Shown here piece after piece: positions 1 to 6,829 of a stretch of DNA of 64,000 bases (position 1 is its first letter; each line of letters starts with the position of its first letter). The notes below the pieces were generated by a model, which saw only the letters and a program-made list of their open reading frames with translations, was not told where the DNA came from and did no database searches. The position numbers were made by a program, and so were the translations under genes. The DNA is from Aestuariibaculum sediminum (GTDB lineage Bacteria; Bacteroidota; Bacteroidia; Flavobacteriales; Flavobacteriaceae), in the NCBI RefSeq assembly GCF_014596945.1, contig NZ_JACVXB010000002.1, positions 1-64,000 of the forward strand. The letters run 5' to 3'.

Positions 1-44
1 AAGTGGAGGATTTGACTTAGGGTTAAACATAAATTTTAGTTTAA

Positions 45-73
45 AAGGTTACATGGTTTTGTAGCCTTTTTTT
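45..73 (+). terminator. Rho-independent terminator at the left edge
   Basis: Arms GGTTACA (47-53) and TGTAGCC (60-66) pair with one G-T pair around a 6-nt loop, preceded by four A and followed by seven T. It ends a transcript that enters from left of the window. An almost identical terminator lies at 3427-3457. Confidence 0.75.
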
Positions 74-397
74 ATTCATGTTAAAAAGAAAATTCCATGT
101 GTATTTTGGATTCTAAAGAGGAGTCTCTTTAGTGATATAATGGCGGTAAATTAAACTTTTCCTTTTTGTGAAATCCGCTTAAAATTAAATTAATATAAAA
201 ATAGCATAGAAAGTAGTAAAATTGATTATATTGTATACGCTATTAATCATTTTAAGAAATGACCTTGCGTCTAGATGAGCTTGCTCAAATAGAACAAGGT
301 CTTTTAGTTTTTATGAAGAAATTGTTTTAGGTCATAGAAATACAGGAATACTTTTAATGTAAGAAAAAAACATTAAGTTTATTGAAAATAAATATTC
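74..397. other. Gap without a recognised gene
   Basis: No reading frame with coding character is seen on either strand. The only clear structure is the hairpin with a T-rich tail at 261-311. The segment just before the gene at 398 is A-rich and should hold its promoter, but I find no full TAnnTTTG match. Confidence 0.5.
261..311 (+). terminator. Hairpin with T-rich tail, probable terminator
   Basis: GACCTTG (261-267) pairs perfectly with CAAGGTC (295-301) around a 27-nt loop, followed by ttttagttttt. No gene ends directly before it, so it either terminates a small transcript starting near 76-260 or is a back-up to the terminator at 45-73. Confidence 0.5.
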
Positions 398-790
398 ATG
401 ACTATTACTATTACTGATGAAACGCTCACGGGAGATATCCTGAATAGGATTGAACTGGCAGTGGAAAATGAAAGAATCTCTGTTAAGGACATTATAGCTG
501 CCCGAGTTGAATATGAGGTAAACGCTTATAATAAGAGACTTCCTGAATATTTCAAAGGGCTCATTCAGCCTTCAGACGCTGAGAAAACCATTAACGGATT
601 CAGAATGAAAAAACGTGACAGTAAAATTGATGTCGAAAAACAAGTTTTTATTGCCTATGATGCTTTTCAGAAGAATGGCTACTTCGTTATTATTGATGAT
701 CAGCAGGCTGATGATCTTGAACAGGAAGTACTGGTTAATTCAGAGACTTCAATCAGTTTTATTAAGCTAACGCCTCTTGTAGGCGGTTAA
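398..790 (+). CDS. Hypothetical protein (130 aa), partner of the DUF4132-like gene
   Basis: I do not recognise a named family. The protein is soluble, acidic and without signal peptide or membrane segment. The N-terminal half looks helical, and the C-terminal third reads like beta strands around a YFVIIDDQQAD stretch. It ends only 10 nt before the start of the 868-aa gene, so the two are almost certainly co-transcribed and the products may act together. No catalytic motif is visible. Confidence 0.7.
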   Translation: MTITITDETLTGDILNRIELAVENERISVKDIIAARVEYEVNAYNKRLPEYFKGLIQPSDAEKTINGFRMKKRDSKIDVEKQVFIAYDAFQKNGYFVIIDDQQADDLEQEVLVNSETSISFIKLTPLVGG

Positions 791-800
791 TAGAGTAAGC

Positions 801-3407
801 ATGGGTATCAAAGAAAGTATTTTATCTTTTTTCGGGAGTAAGACACAGGAGGTTTTACAAGAGAATGAAAAATTTGAAACAGCTCTTAATGATGTAATTA
901 CTGAAATCCATGAAGTTCATGGTAATGTGGGATGGTATCATGTCATTGCTTATAGTGAGCTGAAATCTTATCAAGCCATTAAGAAATGGAATAATAAAAC
1001 CAAGCGAGAACTGGTTTTTTATCTGGTTAGTGAGATTCATAACCTGAAATCTATTAATAATAGGAAAAAATCCTGGACAAGTAGGGATAAGGAACGCTTT
1101 AAAGAAGCTGTATTTTCCAATGTTTTGAGTAGCCTGATTAGGAGCAACCTAGACTTCTCTTTTGAAAATATCATGTATTTGTTAGACAGATATAGAAAAT
1201 CTGATCTGATGGGAACACGGACATTTGGAGATTGGCCCATCGGTTTTACAGTGCAACAAATTGAACGTATTGATAAAAAAGAAGCATTAAAGGAGGACCA
1301 GAAAGCTTTTTTAACAAAGTTCCTTAAATGGAAACAGATGGACCAAAAGAAGCATTACTGGGGGGCTGACCTGGAAAAGGTTCGGGCTAGAATAGAAAAG
1401 CTTCTTTTTGAAAGTAATGATACTAAAGGAAAAACAGCACCTTATGTGCTCCCTGATGATCGGTTTGCAGGAGTTGTAAATCCAGAAGTGGAAGCATTTG
1501 TAGAGGAACAGAAGGATTTATTTTATCAGCTGTTTCATTTGTATATGAAAGCCAGTACATCAAAACCTTCAAAAAAATATCTGAAGGAAACCAGTGATAT
1601 TATTGATCAGATCGGTATTTCAAAATACAAGGATATCATTCATCCATGGCTGGAGTTTATTTGTGATTTAAAGGAAATTCCAACAATTCATGAGGAAACG
1701 TATCGTGGACATACTTATACCCACACAACTCATGAATTTATACATGAGAAAAACTCTATATTCCTTAAAGGGTTGGTTTGGAGTTTATGTAAATTTCATG
1801 ATAGTAAAACACTGAATATCGTTGGTAAACTTGCAGAGCGCTCCTTCAAAAAGATACCAGGGGTTGGGCCAGCCGCGGCTGCTGTTGGAAATGCCTGTAT
1901 TTATGTTTTAGGACATACCCGAGGGCTTGAAGGCGTTAGTCACCTGTCGAGATTAAAGCTTAAAATTAAACAGAACAACACTAAAAATCTTATCATTAAA
2001 TATCTGGATGAGGCTTCACAAAAGCTAGGAATATCATCAGCGGAAATTGAAGAATTGTCCATTCCTGATTTTGGTCTGATCTTAGGTGACAAATCATATG
2101 TCTTTGATGATTATCAGTTAAGGGTGGTTATTGAAGAGCTTGGTAAGGTTAATATGCAATGGATCAAGCCAGATGGTTCAGTTCAGAAGACTGCACCTTC
2201 CTTTATTAAAGAGTCAGTAAAACTTAAGGAAAAACTGAAGAAAGCAAAGGGAGATGTTGCTCAGATAAAAAAATACCTAACAGCTCAAAGAGATCGTATA
2301 GACCGTTCTTATCTTGAAAACCGAATCTGGACTTATGAAACCTTTGAAAAGTTGTATCTGAATCATGGTTTGGTGAGCTTCATTGCACGTCGATTGATCT
2401 GGCAGATTGATAACGGCGAATCTTTTGTTTCTGCAGTTTATTTAAATGACCAATGGGAAGACTTTGAAGGTAAAGTTGTTAATGGGATAGATAAGGATGC
2501 AAAAGTTCGTTTGTGGCATCCAATCTATGCCTCTATTGATGAAATTATTGCATGGAGAATTAAATTGGAAACTCACGAATTAAAACAGCCATTAAAACAG
2601 GCTTATCGGGAAGTGTATTTGCTCACTGAAGCAGAAGTTAACACAAAGTCATATAGTAACCGCATGGCGGCACACATTATAAAACAACATCAGTTTAATG
2701 CTCTCGCCGCCATTCGTGGTTGGCGTTACACCCTGATGGGGGCTTTTGATAATGGAATGGATTCTGGTACGGCTTCAATTGATATAAAAGCACATGGCAT
2801 TATAGCAGAATTTTGGATTAATGAAATAAATGATGAAGATGCCTATAATGATTCAGGGATATGGAATTATGTCGCTACGGATCAGGTGAGATTTCTAAAA
2901 GAAGGAGAGGTGATGGATTTGATTGATGTGCCTAATCTGGTATTATCTGAAATTATGAGAGATGTCGATCTATACGTCGGAGTTTGTAGTGTAGGGAATG
3001 ATCCGGAATGGCGCGATAATGGAGGCTTACCTCAGTATAGAGATTACTGGACAAGTTATTCCTTCGGAGACCTAAATGAAGTAGCTAAAACAAGAAAGGA
3101 TATTCTGGAAAAACTCTTACCGAGATTAAAAATCAGTAAAGTAGCAACCATTGACGGTAAGTTTTTGAAAGTTAAAGGAACCAAACGAACCTATAAGATT
3201 CATATGGGAAGTTCCAATATATTAATGGAGCCGAATGATCAGTATCTGTGTATTGTCCCTGCAAGAGGTAAAGATGCTGTTACGGATAAGGTATTCTTAC
3301 CTTTTGAAGGAGATAGAGGATTGTCCTTAGTTTTAAGTAAAGCCTTCTTATTGGCAGCTGATGATAAGATCACGGATCCTACCATTTTGAGTCAGATAAA
3401 TAGGTAA
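801..3407 (+). CDS. DUF4132-like large protein (868 aa)
   Basis: The C-terminal quarter carries sequence typical of the DUF4132/MolR-like superfamily: a central block around AAIRGWRYTLMGAFDNG, then YRDYWTSYSFG, and a terminal block with TYKIHMGSSNILMEPND and a final LSLVLSKAFLLA-type helix (roughly residues 780-868). The first ~550 residues are helical with no motif I recognise. There is no signal peptide, so it should be cytoplasmic. Members of this superfamily have no well-established biochemical role; the old link of MolR to molybdate metabolism is weak. It follows the 130-aa gene by 10 nt and ends before a strong terminator at 3427-3457. The family call comes from remembered family sequence, without a search. 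Confidence 0.65.
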   Translation: MGIKESILSFFGSKTQEVLQENEKFETALNDVITEIHEVHGNVGWYHVIAYSELKSYQAIKKWNNKTKRELVFYLVSEIHNLKSINNRKKSWTSRDKERFKEAVFSNVLSSLIRSNLDFSFENIMYLLDRYRKSDLMGTRTFGDWPIGFTVQQIERIDKKEALKEDQKAFLTKFLKWKQMDQKKHYWGADLEKVRARIEKLLFESNDTKGKTAPYVLPDDRFAGVVNPEVEAFVEEQKDLFYQLFHLYMKASTSKPSKKYLKETSDIIDQIGISKYKDIIHPWLEFICDLKEIPTIHEETYRGHTYTHTTHEFIHEKNSIFLKGLVWSLCKFHDSKTLNIVGKLAERSFKKIPGVGPAAAAVGNACIYVLGHTRGLEGVSHLSRLKLKIKQNNTKNLIIKYLDEASQKLGISSAEIEELSIPDFGLILGDKSYVFDDYQLRVVIEELGKVNMQWIKPDGSVQKTAPSFIKESVKLKEKLKKAKGDVAQIKKYLTAQRDRIDRSYLENRIWTYETFEKLYLNHGLVSFIARRLIWQIDNGESFVSAVYLNDQWEDFEGKVVNGIDKDAKVRLWHPIYASIDEIIAWRIKLETHELKQPLKQAYREVYLLTEAEVNTKSYSNRMAAHIIKQHQFNALAAIRGWRYTLMGAFDNGMDSGTASIDIKAHGIIAEFWINEINDEDAYNDSGIWNYVATDQVRFLKEGEVMDLIDVPNLVLSEIMRDVDLYVGVCSVGNDPEWRDNGGLPQYRDYWTSYSFGDLNEVAKTRKDILEKLLPRLKISKVATIDGKFLKVKGTKRTYKIHMGSSNILMEPNDQYLCIVPARGKDAVTDKVFLPFEGDRGLSLVLSKAFLLAADDKITDPTILSQINR

Positions 3408-3426
3408 TGATTATATATTTATATCT

Positions 3427-3457
3427 AAAAGGTTACAAAGTTTTGTAGCCTTTTTTT
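3427..3457. terminator. Bidirectional terminator between convergent genes
   Basis: GGTTACA (3431-3437) and TGTAGCC (3444-3450) form the stem, with four A before and seven T after. It sits between the convergent ends of the DUF4132-like gene and the exonuclease gene and can serve both strands. Stem and flanks nearly repeat the terminator at 45-73. Confidence 0.8.
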
Positions 3458-3458
3458 A

Positions 3459-4790
3459 TTACATCAAATGTTTTCTAAGAATCTTTTTTATATCAACATT
3501 GTCCTTTTGAGGAATAAGATAATTTTCTAAAGATTCAGAGTTTGTAATCTGATGACTGGTTTCAATAAAACCATAGCCCAGGTAAACACCATTTTGAATT
3601 TGAATAAATGCCTGCTCTTCAGCATGTCTCCCAGGTTGTTTAATCACTTTGTTTAAGGTGTTAGTTTGGGTGTATTCAAGGGCTTTATGAACACGTTGAT
3701 TATAGGTGTCAACGGATTCCTCATTTTTACAAATACCATGACAAGTATGAATTTTGTAATGATTACAATATGAAACACCTTCTTGTAAATGACAGTATTT
3801 AGGACAGAGCTCAAATTGCATACATAGCTTTTCTAAAAAGGTTCTGCAATCTGTAATATTGTAAAATGTTATAAATGGAGCAACTGTGTTTTGTAGGGTA
3901 TTATAAGCCAGATGGATCACCCCATCGCGATCCTCATAGGTAAAGATGCCATACACTTTAGGATTTCGCTTTGATGCGACATTATACTCCGGGTAGTGTT
4001 GTTTAATCGCAGCGTCTTCCATAAGTAATGCTATAAGCTCGCTTCCTGATAGCTCATAATCAATATCTGCCGTTTCCCTACATAAAGCAAGTTCTTTGTC
4101 GGACTTATCATAAAAGTGTCCTAGAACGCGTTTCTTTAAATCTTTGGCTTTGCCCACATAAATGATTTTACCTTTTTTGTTTTTAAAATAGTAAATGCCT
4201 GGATCGTTTGGAATGCTATTAAAAACAGTACTGGGTAAATGCGGAGGTAAGGTAGCTTCCTTGGAACTCTTCTTTAAAAACTCTAAAACTACCTGTTCTG
4301 AGTTTTCACAATCAAGTATCTGTTTAAAAAGAATAACAGTAGCCTGAGCATCTCCACGTGCGCGATGTCGATCTTCTATGATAATATCTAAAGAGGTACA
4401 AAGTTTACCTAAACTGTAGGAAGGGTGTCCTGGAATTAATTTTCTGGCCAGTCTGATGGTACAAAGCTTTCTTCGATTAAAATCAACACCAATAGCTTTA
4501 AACTCGCTTCGAATAATATTATAATCGAAGTTTACATTATGAGCCACAAATACGCAGTCTTCAGTGATGGATAGAATATTGTTAGCCACATCTTTGAATG
4601 TCGGAGCATCAGCCACCATATAGTTGTCAATACCAGTAAGCGCAGTGATATAATCCGGGATATAGGATTCAGGGTTAACCAGTGATGTGAACTCATCAAT
4701 AACGCTATCTCCATCATATTTAAAAATGGAAATCTCAGTTATTTTGTTGCCTTGCCCGGTGGTCTCAATATCTATAATCGTGTACATCAT
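3459..4790 (-). CDS. DEDDh 3'-5' exonuclease fused to a GIY-YIG nuclease domain
   Basis: The N-terminal ~165 residues are a DnaQ-type exonuclease: D7 and E9 in DIETTG, HNVNFD with D89, and HRARGD with H142 and D147 give the full DEDDh set. A GIY-YIG domain follows at about residues 190-265 (GIY 198-200, YVG 211-213, E251), as in UvrC and Cho. A Cys-rich stretch near residues 327-360 resembles the cysteine cluster that follows the nuclease domain in UvrC-type proteins. The family is known in Bacteroidota and Actinobacteria and is thought to act in DNA repair. The start codon overlaps the stop of the LexA-like repressor by 4 nt, so the nuclease is translationally coupled to its own regulator and should be DNA-damage inducible. 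Confidence 0.88.
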   Translation of the reverse strand: MMYTIIDIETTGQGNKITEISIFKYDGDSVIDEFTSLVNPESYIPDYITALTGIDNYMVADAPTFKDVANNILSITEDCVFVAHNVNFDYNIIRSEFKAIGVDFNRRKLCTIRLARKLIPGHPSYSLGKLCTSLDIIIEDRHRARGDAQATVILFKQILDCENSEQVVLEFLKKSSKEATLPPHLPSTVFNSIPNDPGIYYFKNKKGKIIYVGKAKDLKKRVLGHFYDKSDKELALCRETADIDYELSGSELIALLMEDAAIKQHYPEYNVASKRNPKVYGIFTYEDRDGVIHLAYNTLQNTVAPFITFYNITDCRTFLEKLCMQFELCPKYCHLQEGVSYCNHYKIHTCHGICKNEESVDTYNQRVHKALEYTQTNTLNKVIKQPGRHAEEQAFIQIQNGVYLGYGFIETSHQITNSESLENYLIPQKDNVDIKKILRKHLM

Positions 4791-5554
4791 CTCATCATTT
4801 TTTCCAGAGCTTTGAGTTCTACGCCAAGACTATTAAACATGGTGATGATACTTGATATTTTAAGATCTTGCTCATCGTATTCCTGAGTATTGATACTACA
4901 GGTAAACTCCCAAAGTTCCAGAACTTCATCAATAGGGACCTCATAAGGTTCATAAGTCGCATTATCAGAAACCAGACGAAGTGTTCCGTTCTCTTCAATT
5001 TGATTATAAACACGCTTATATACCATACCATCATTAAGCGTAATAAGCACATACGTTTTACCGCTGGTTATATCACGTCGATCTTCTATAAAACGACCAA
5101 CCACATAAGAACCGTCTTTCATAGGAAGCATAGAATCTCCTTTTATAGGAAAGGCTCTGTGTTTTCCTGTTGGTAAAAAAGGAAGTTTGATTTTTTGTAA
5201 GTGTTCTATGTATTCTGGATCATCATACCCTGCGAGATACCCGGCTGTAGCTTTAATGGGAACCACTTCGATTAGATTTTCGTTATCCTCATCGACCATT
5301 ATTGGAAATAATACGCGTTTGTTTCCAACTTCAATAAAAGAAGTGTTTTCAGCCTTTGTCAGATCATTGCGTAATAAAATATCTATTGGAATCTTAAAAT
5401 AATCAGATAGACTTATTAAAAACTCTATCGTAGGAGCTGAGCGCCCTTCTTCGTAAGATCCAATGCGAGAACGTGTAACATTCATATTATCAGCAAAAGT
5501 TTCCTGAGTTTGGCCTTTTAGCTCCCTTAAGTATTTAATGTTTTTAGCTATCAT
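4787..5554 (-). CDS. LexA-like repressor: XRE HTH plus S24 peptidase
   Basis: Residues 1-60 are an XRE-type helix-turn-helix. The C-terminal half is an S24 (LexA/CI-type) auto-peptidase: Ser141 in GDSMLP and Lys180 in VYKRV form the Ser-Lys dyad. Ala104-Gly105 is the likely self-cleavage bond (a second Ala-Gly lies at 108-109). The 37-residue distance from cleavage site to Ser is close to that in E. coli LexA. It is divergent from the Y-family polymerase gene, and two copies of a candidate operator lie between them. It should repress both arms and be inactivated by RecA filaments after DNA damage. The use of an XRE rather than a LexA-type winged helix is normal for phage CI-like S24 proteins. 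Confidence 0.88.
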   Translation of the reverse strand: MIAKNIKYLRELKGQTQETFADNMNVTRSRIGSYEEGRSAPTIEFLISLSDYFKIPIDILLRNDLTKAENTSFIEVGNKRVLFPIMVDEDNENLIEVVPIKATAGYLAGYDDPEYIEHLQKIKLPFLPTGKHRAFPIKGDSMLPMKDGSYVVGRFIEDRRDITSGKTYVLITLNDGMVYKRVYNQIEENGTLRLVSDNATYEPYEVPIDEVLELWEFTCSINTQEYDEQDLKISSIITMFNSLGVELKALEKMMR

Positions 5555-5563
5555 TTTTTTACT

Positions 5564-5610
5564 TTGCTACAAATATAAGCAATCATTGCTACAAATTGTA
5601 GTTAATTTTG
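5564..5610. promoter_or_regulatory. Divergent operator/promoter of the mutagenesis cassette
   Basis: TTGCTACAAAT occurs at 5564-5574 and again at 5586-5596, exactly 22 bp apart (two helical turns, same face). The right copy extends into the perfect 13-bp palindrome CTACAAATTGTAG (5589-5601). The left copy contains, on the minus strand, a consensus -7 box TATATTTG (5577-5570) for the repressor gene. A plus-strand TAATTTTG (5603-5610) is a possible -7 box for the polymerase gene but lies only 4 nt before its ATG. I see no well-spaced -33 TTTG for either direction. These are the natural targets of the adjacent S24 repressor. Confidence 0.6.
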
Positions 5611-5614
5611 CAAT

Positions 5615-6829
5615 ATGAAACAACAAATTTTACATCTGGATTTAGATACCTTCTTTGTATCCTGTGAACGACTCATAGATAGTCGTTTGCAGAAGCGACC
5701 TTTGCTAGTTGGAGGCACCGGTGATCGAGGTGTTGTAGCCGCATGTAGTTATGAAACCAGACGCTTTGGTGTGCATTCCGGAATGGCCATGAAACTGGCC
5801 AGACGCTTGTGTCCAGAAGCAGTGGTGATTCGGGGAAATGCCTCTATTTACACCAAGTACTCAAGTCAGGTTACAGATATTATAAAGGAAAAAGTACCTG
5901 TCTTTGAAAAGGCCAGTGTAGATGAGTTCTATGCAGACCTTACCGGTATGGATAAGTTTTTCGGAACCTATAAGTATGCCTCAGAGTTAAGATCTACCAT
6001 AATTAGAGAGACCGGCTTACCAATATCATTTGGTTTGTCAGCTAATAAAATTGTATCTAAAGTGGCTACAGGAGAGGCTAAACCTAATAACCAATTACGA
6101 ATAGATGAAGGTTTTGAAAAATCCTTTTTAGCTCCTTTGTCCATTAAGAAGATTCCATCTGTTGGCGATAAAACCTATCAGATATTGCGTAATCTTGGCA
6201 TAGATAAAGTCAGTGTGGTGCAACAAATGCCCCTGGAAATGATGATAAGTGTCTTGGGGCAAAATGGAAAAACCATTTGGATGCGAGCTAATGGATTGGA
6301 TAATCCACCTCTCATTCCATTTTATGATCGTAAATCCCTGTCTACAGAACGCACCTTTGGGAAGGATACTATCGATATGCTAAGGCTAAAAACCACCATT
6401 TTTGCCATGGCAGAGAGTCTGGCTTATAGCCTTAGAAGTGGTGATCGCCTGGCAGGTTGTATCAGTATAAAAATCAGATATTCCGATTTTAACACCTATA
6501 CCAAGCAAGTAAAAATCCCTTATACCAGTGCAGACCATGTGATTATTCCTAAAGTCATGGAACTGTTCGATAAACTCTATGAGCGACGTTTACTCATTCG
6601 TTTGGTCGGGGTTAAACTCAGTGATCTGGTAACCGGGAACTATCAAATCAATATGTTTGATGATACCGAAGAGATGTTAAGTCTCTATAATGCTATGGAT
6701 ACTATCAGAAACCGCTATGGCGAATTAAGTATTCAAAAGGCCGCTGCTATGGGCGCTAAAACCATAGGGAGATTCAGTAACCCGTTTAATGGCGAACCAC
6801 CCATATTATTGGCACATCGTAATCAGTAA
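5615..6829 (+). CDS. Y-family DNA polymerase (DinB/UmuC type)
   Basis: Translesion polymerase of the Y family. The palm acidic residues are present: D9 in HLDLDTFF, and D103-E104 in ASVDEFY (SIDE-like motif). A helix-hairpin-helix stretch with IPSVGDKTYQILRNLGI and a little-finger domain follow. Near residue 350, QINMF looks like a beta-clamp binding motif. The 404-aa length is normal for UmuC/DinB. Its TAA overlaps the ATG of the DnaE-like gene (TAATG), so both polymerases are made from one message. The catalytic residues are intact, unlike ImuB. It should be induced with the rest of the cassette on DNA damage. Confidence 0.92.
   Translation: MKQQILHLDLDTFFVSCERLIDSRLQKRPLLVGGTGDRGVVAACSYETRRFGVHSGMAMKLARRLCPEAVVIRGNASIYTKYSSQVTDIIKEKVPVFEKASVDEFYADLTGMDKFFGTYKYASELRSTIIRETGLPISFGLSANKIVSKVATGEAKPNNQLRIDEGFEKSFLAPLSIKKIPSVGDKTYQILRNLGIDKVSVVQQMPLEMMISVLGQNGKTIWMRANGLDNPPLIPFYDRKSLSTERTFGKDTIDMLRLKTTIFAMAESLAYSLRSGDRLAGCISIKIRYSDFNTYTKQVKIPYTSADHVIIPKVMELFDKLYERRLLIRLVGVKLSDLVTGNYQINMFDDTEEMLSLYNAMDTIRNRYGELSIQKAAAMGAKTIGRFSNPFNGEPPILLAHRNQ

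Noticed and set aside
5564-5610. Complete TTTG / TAnnTTTG promoters for both SOS arms
   Set aside because: The -7 boxes fit, but the nearest TTG elements are only 14 bp away, too short for the usual spacing, so only -7 boxes are claimed.
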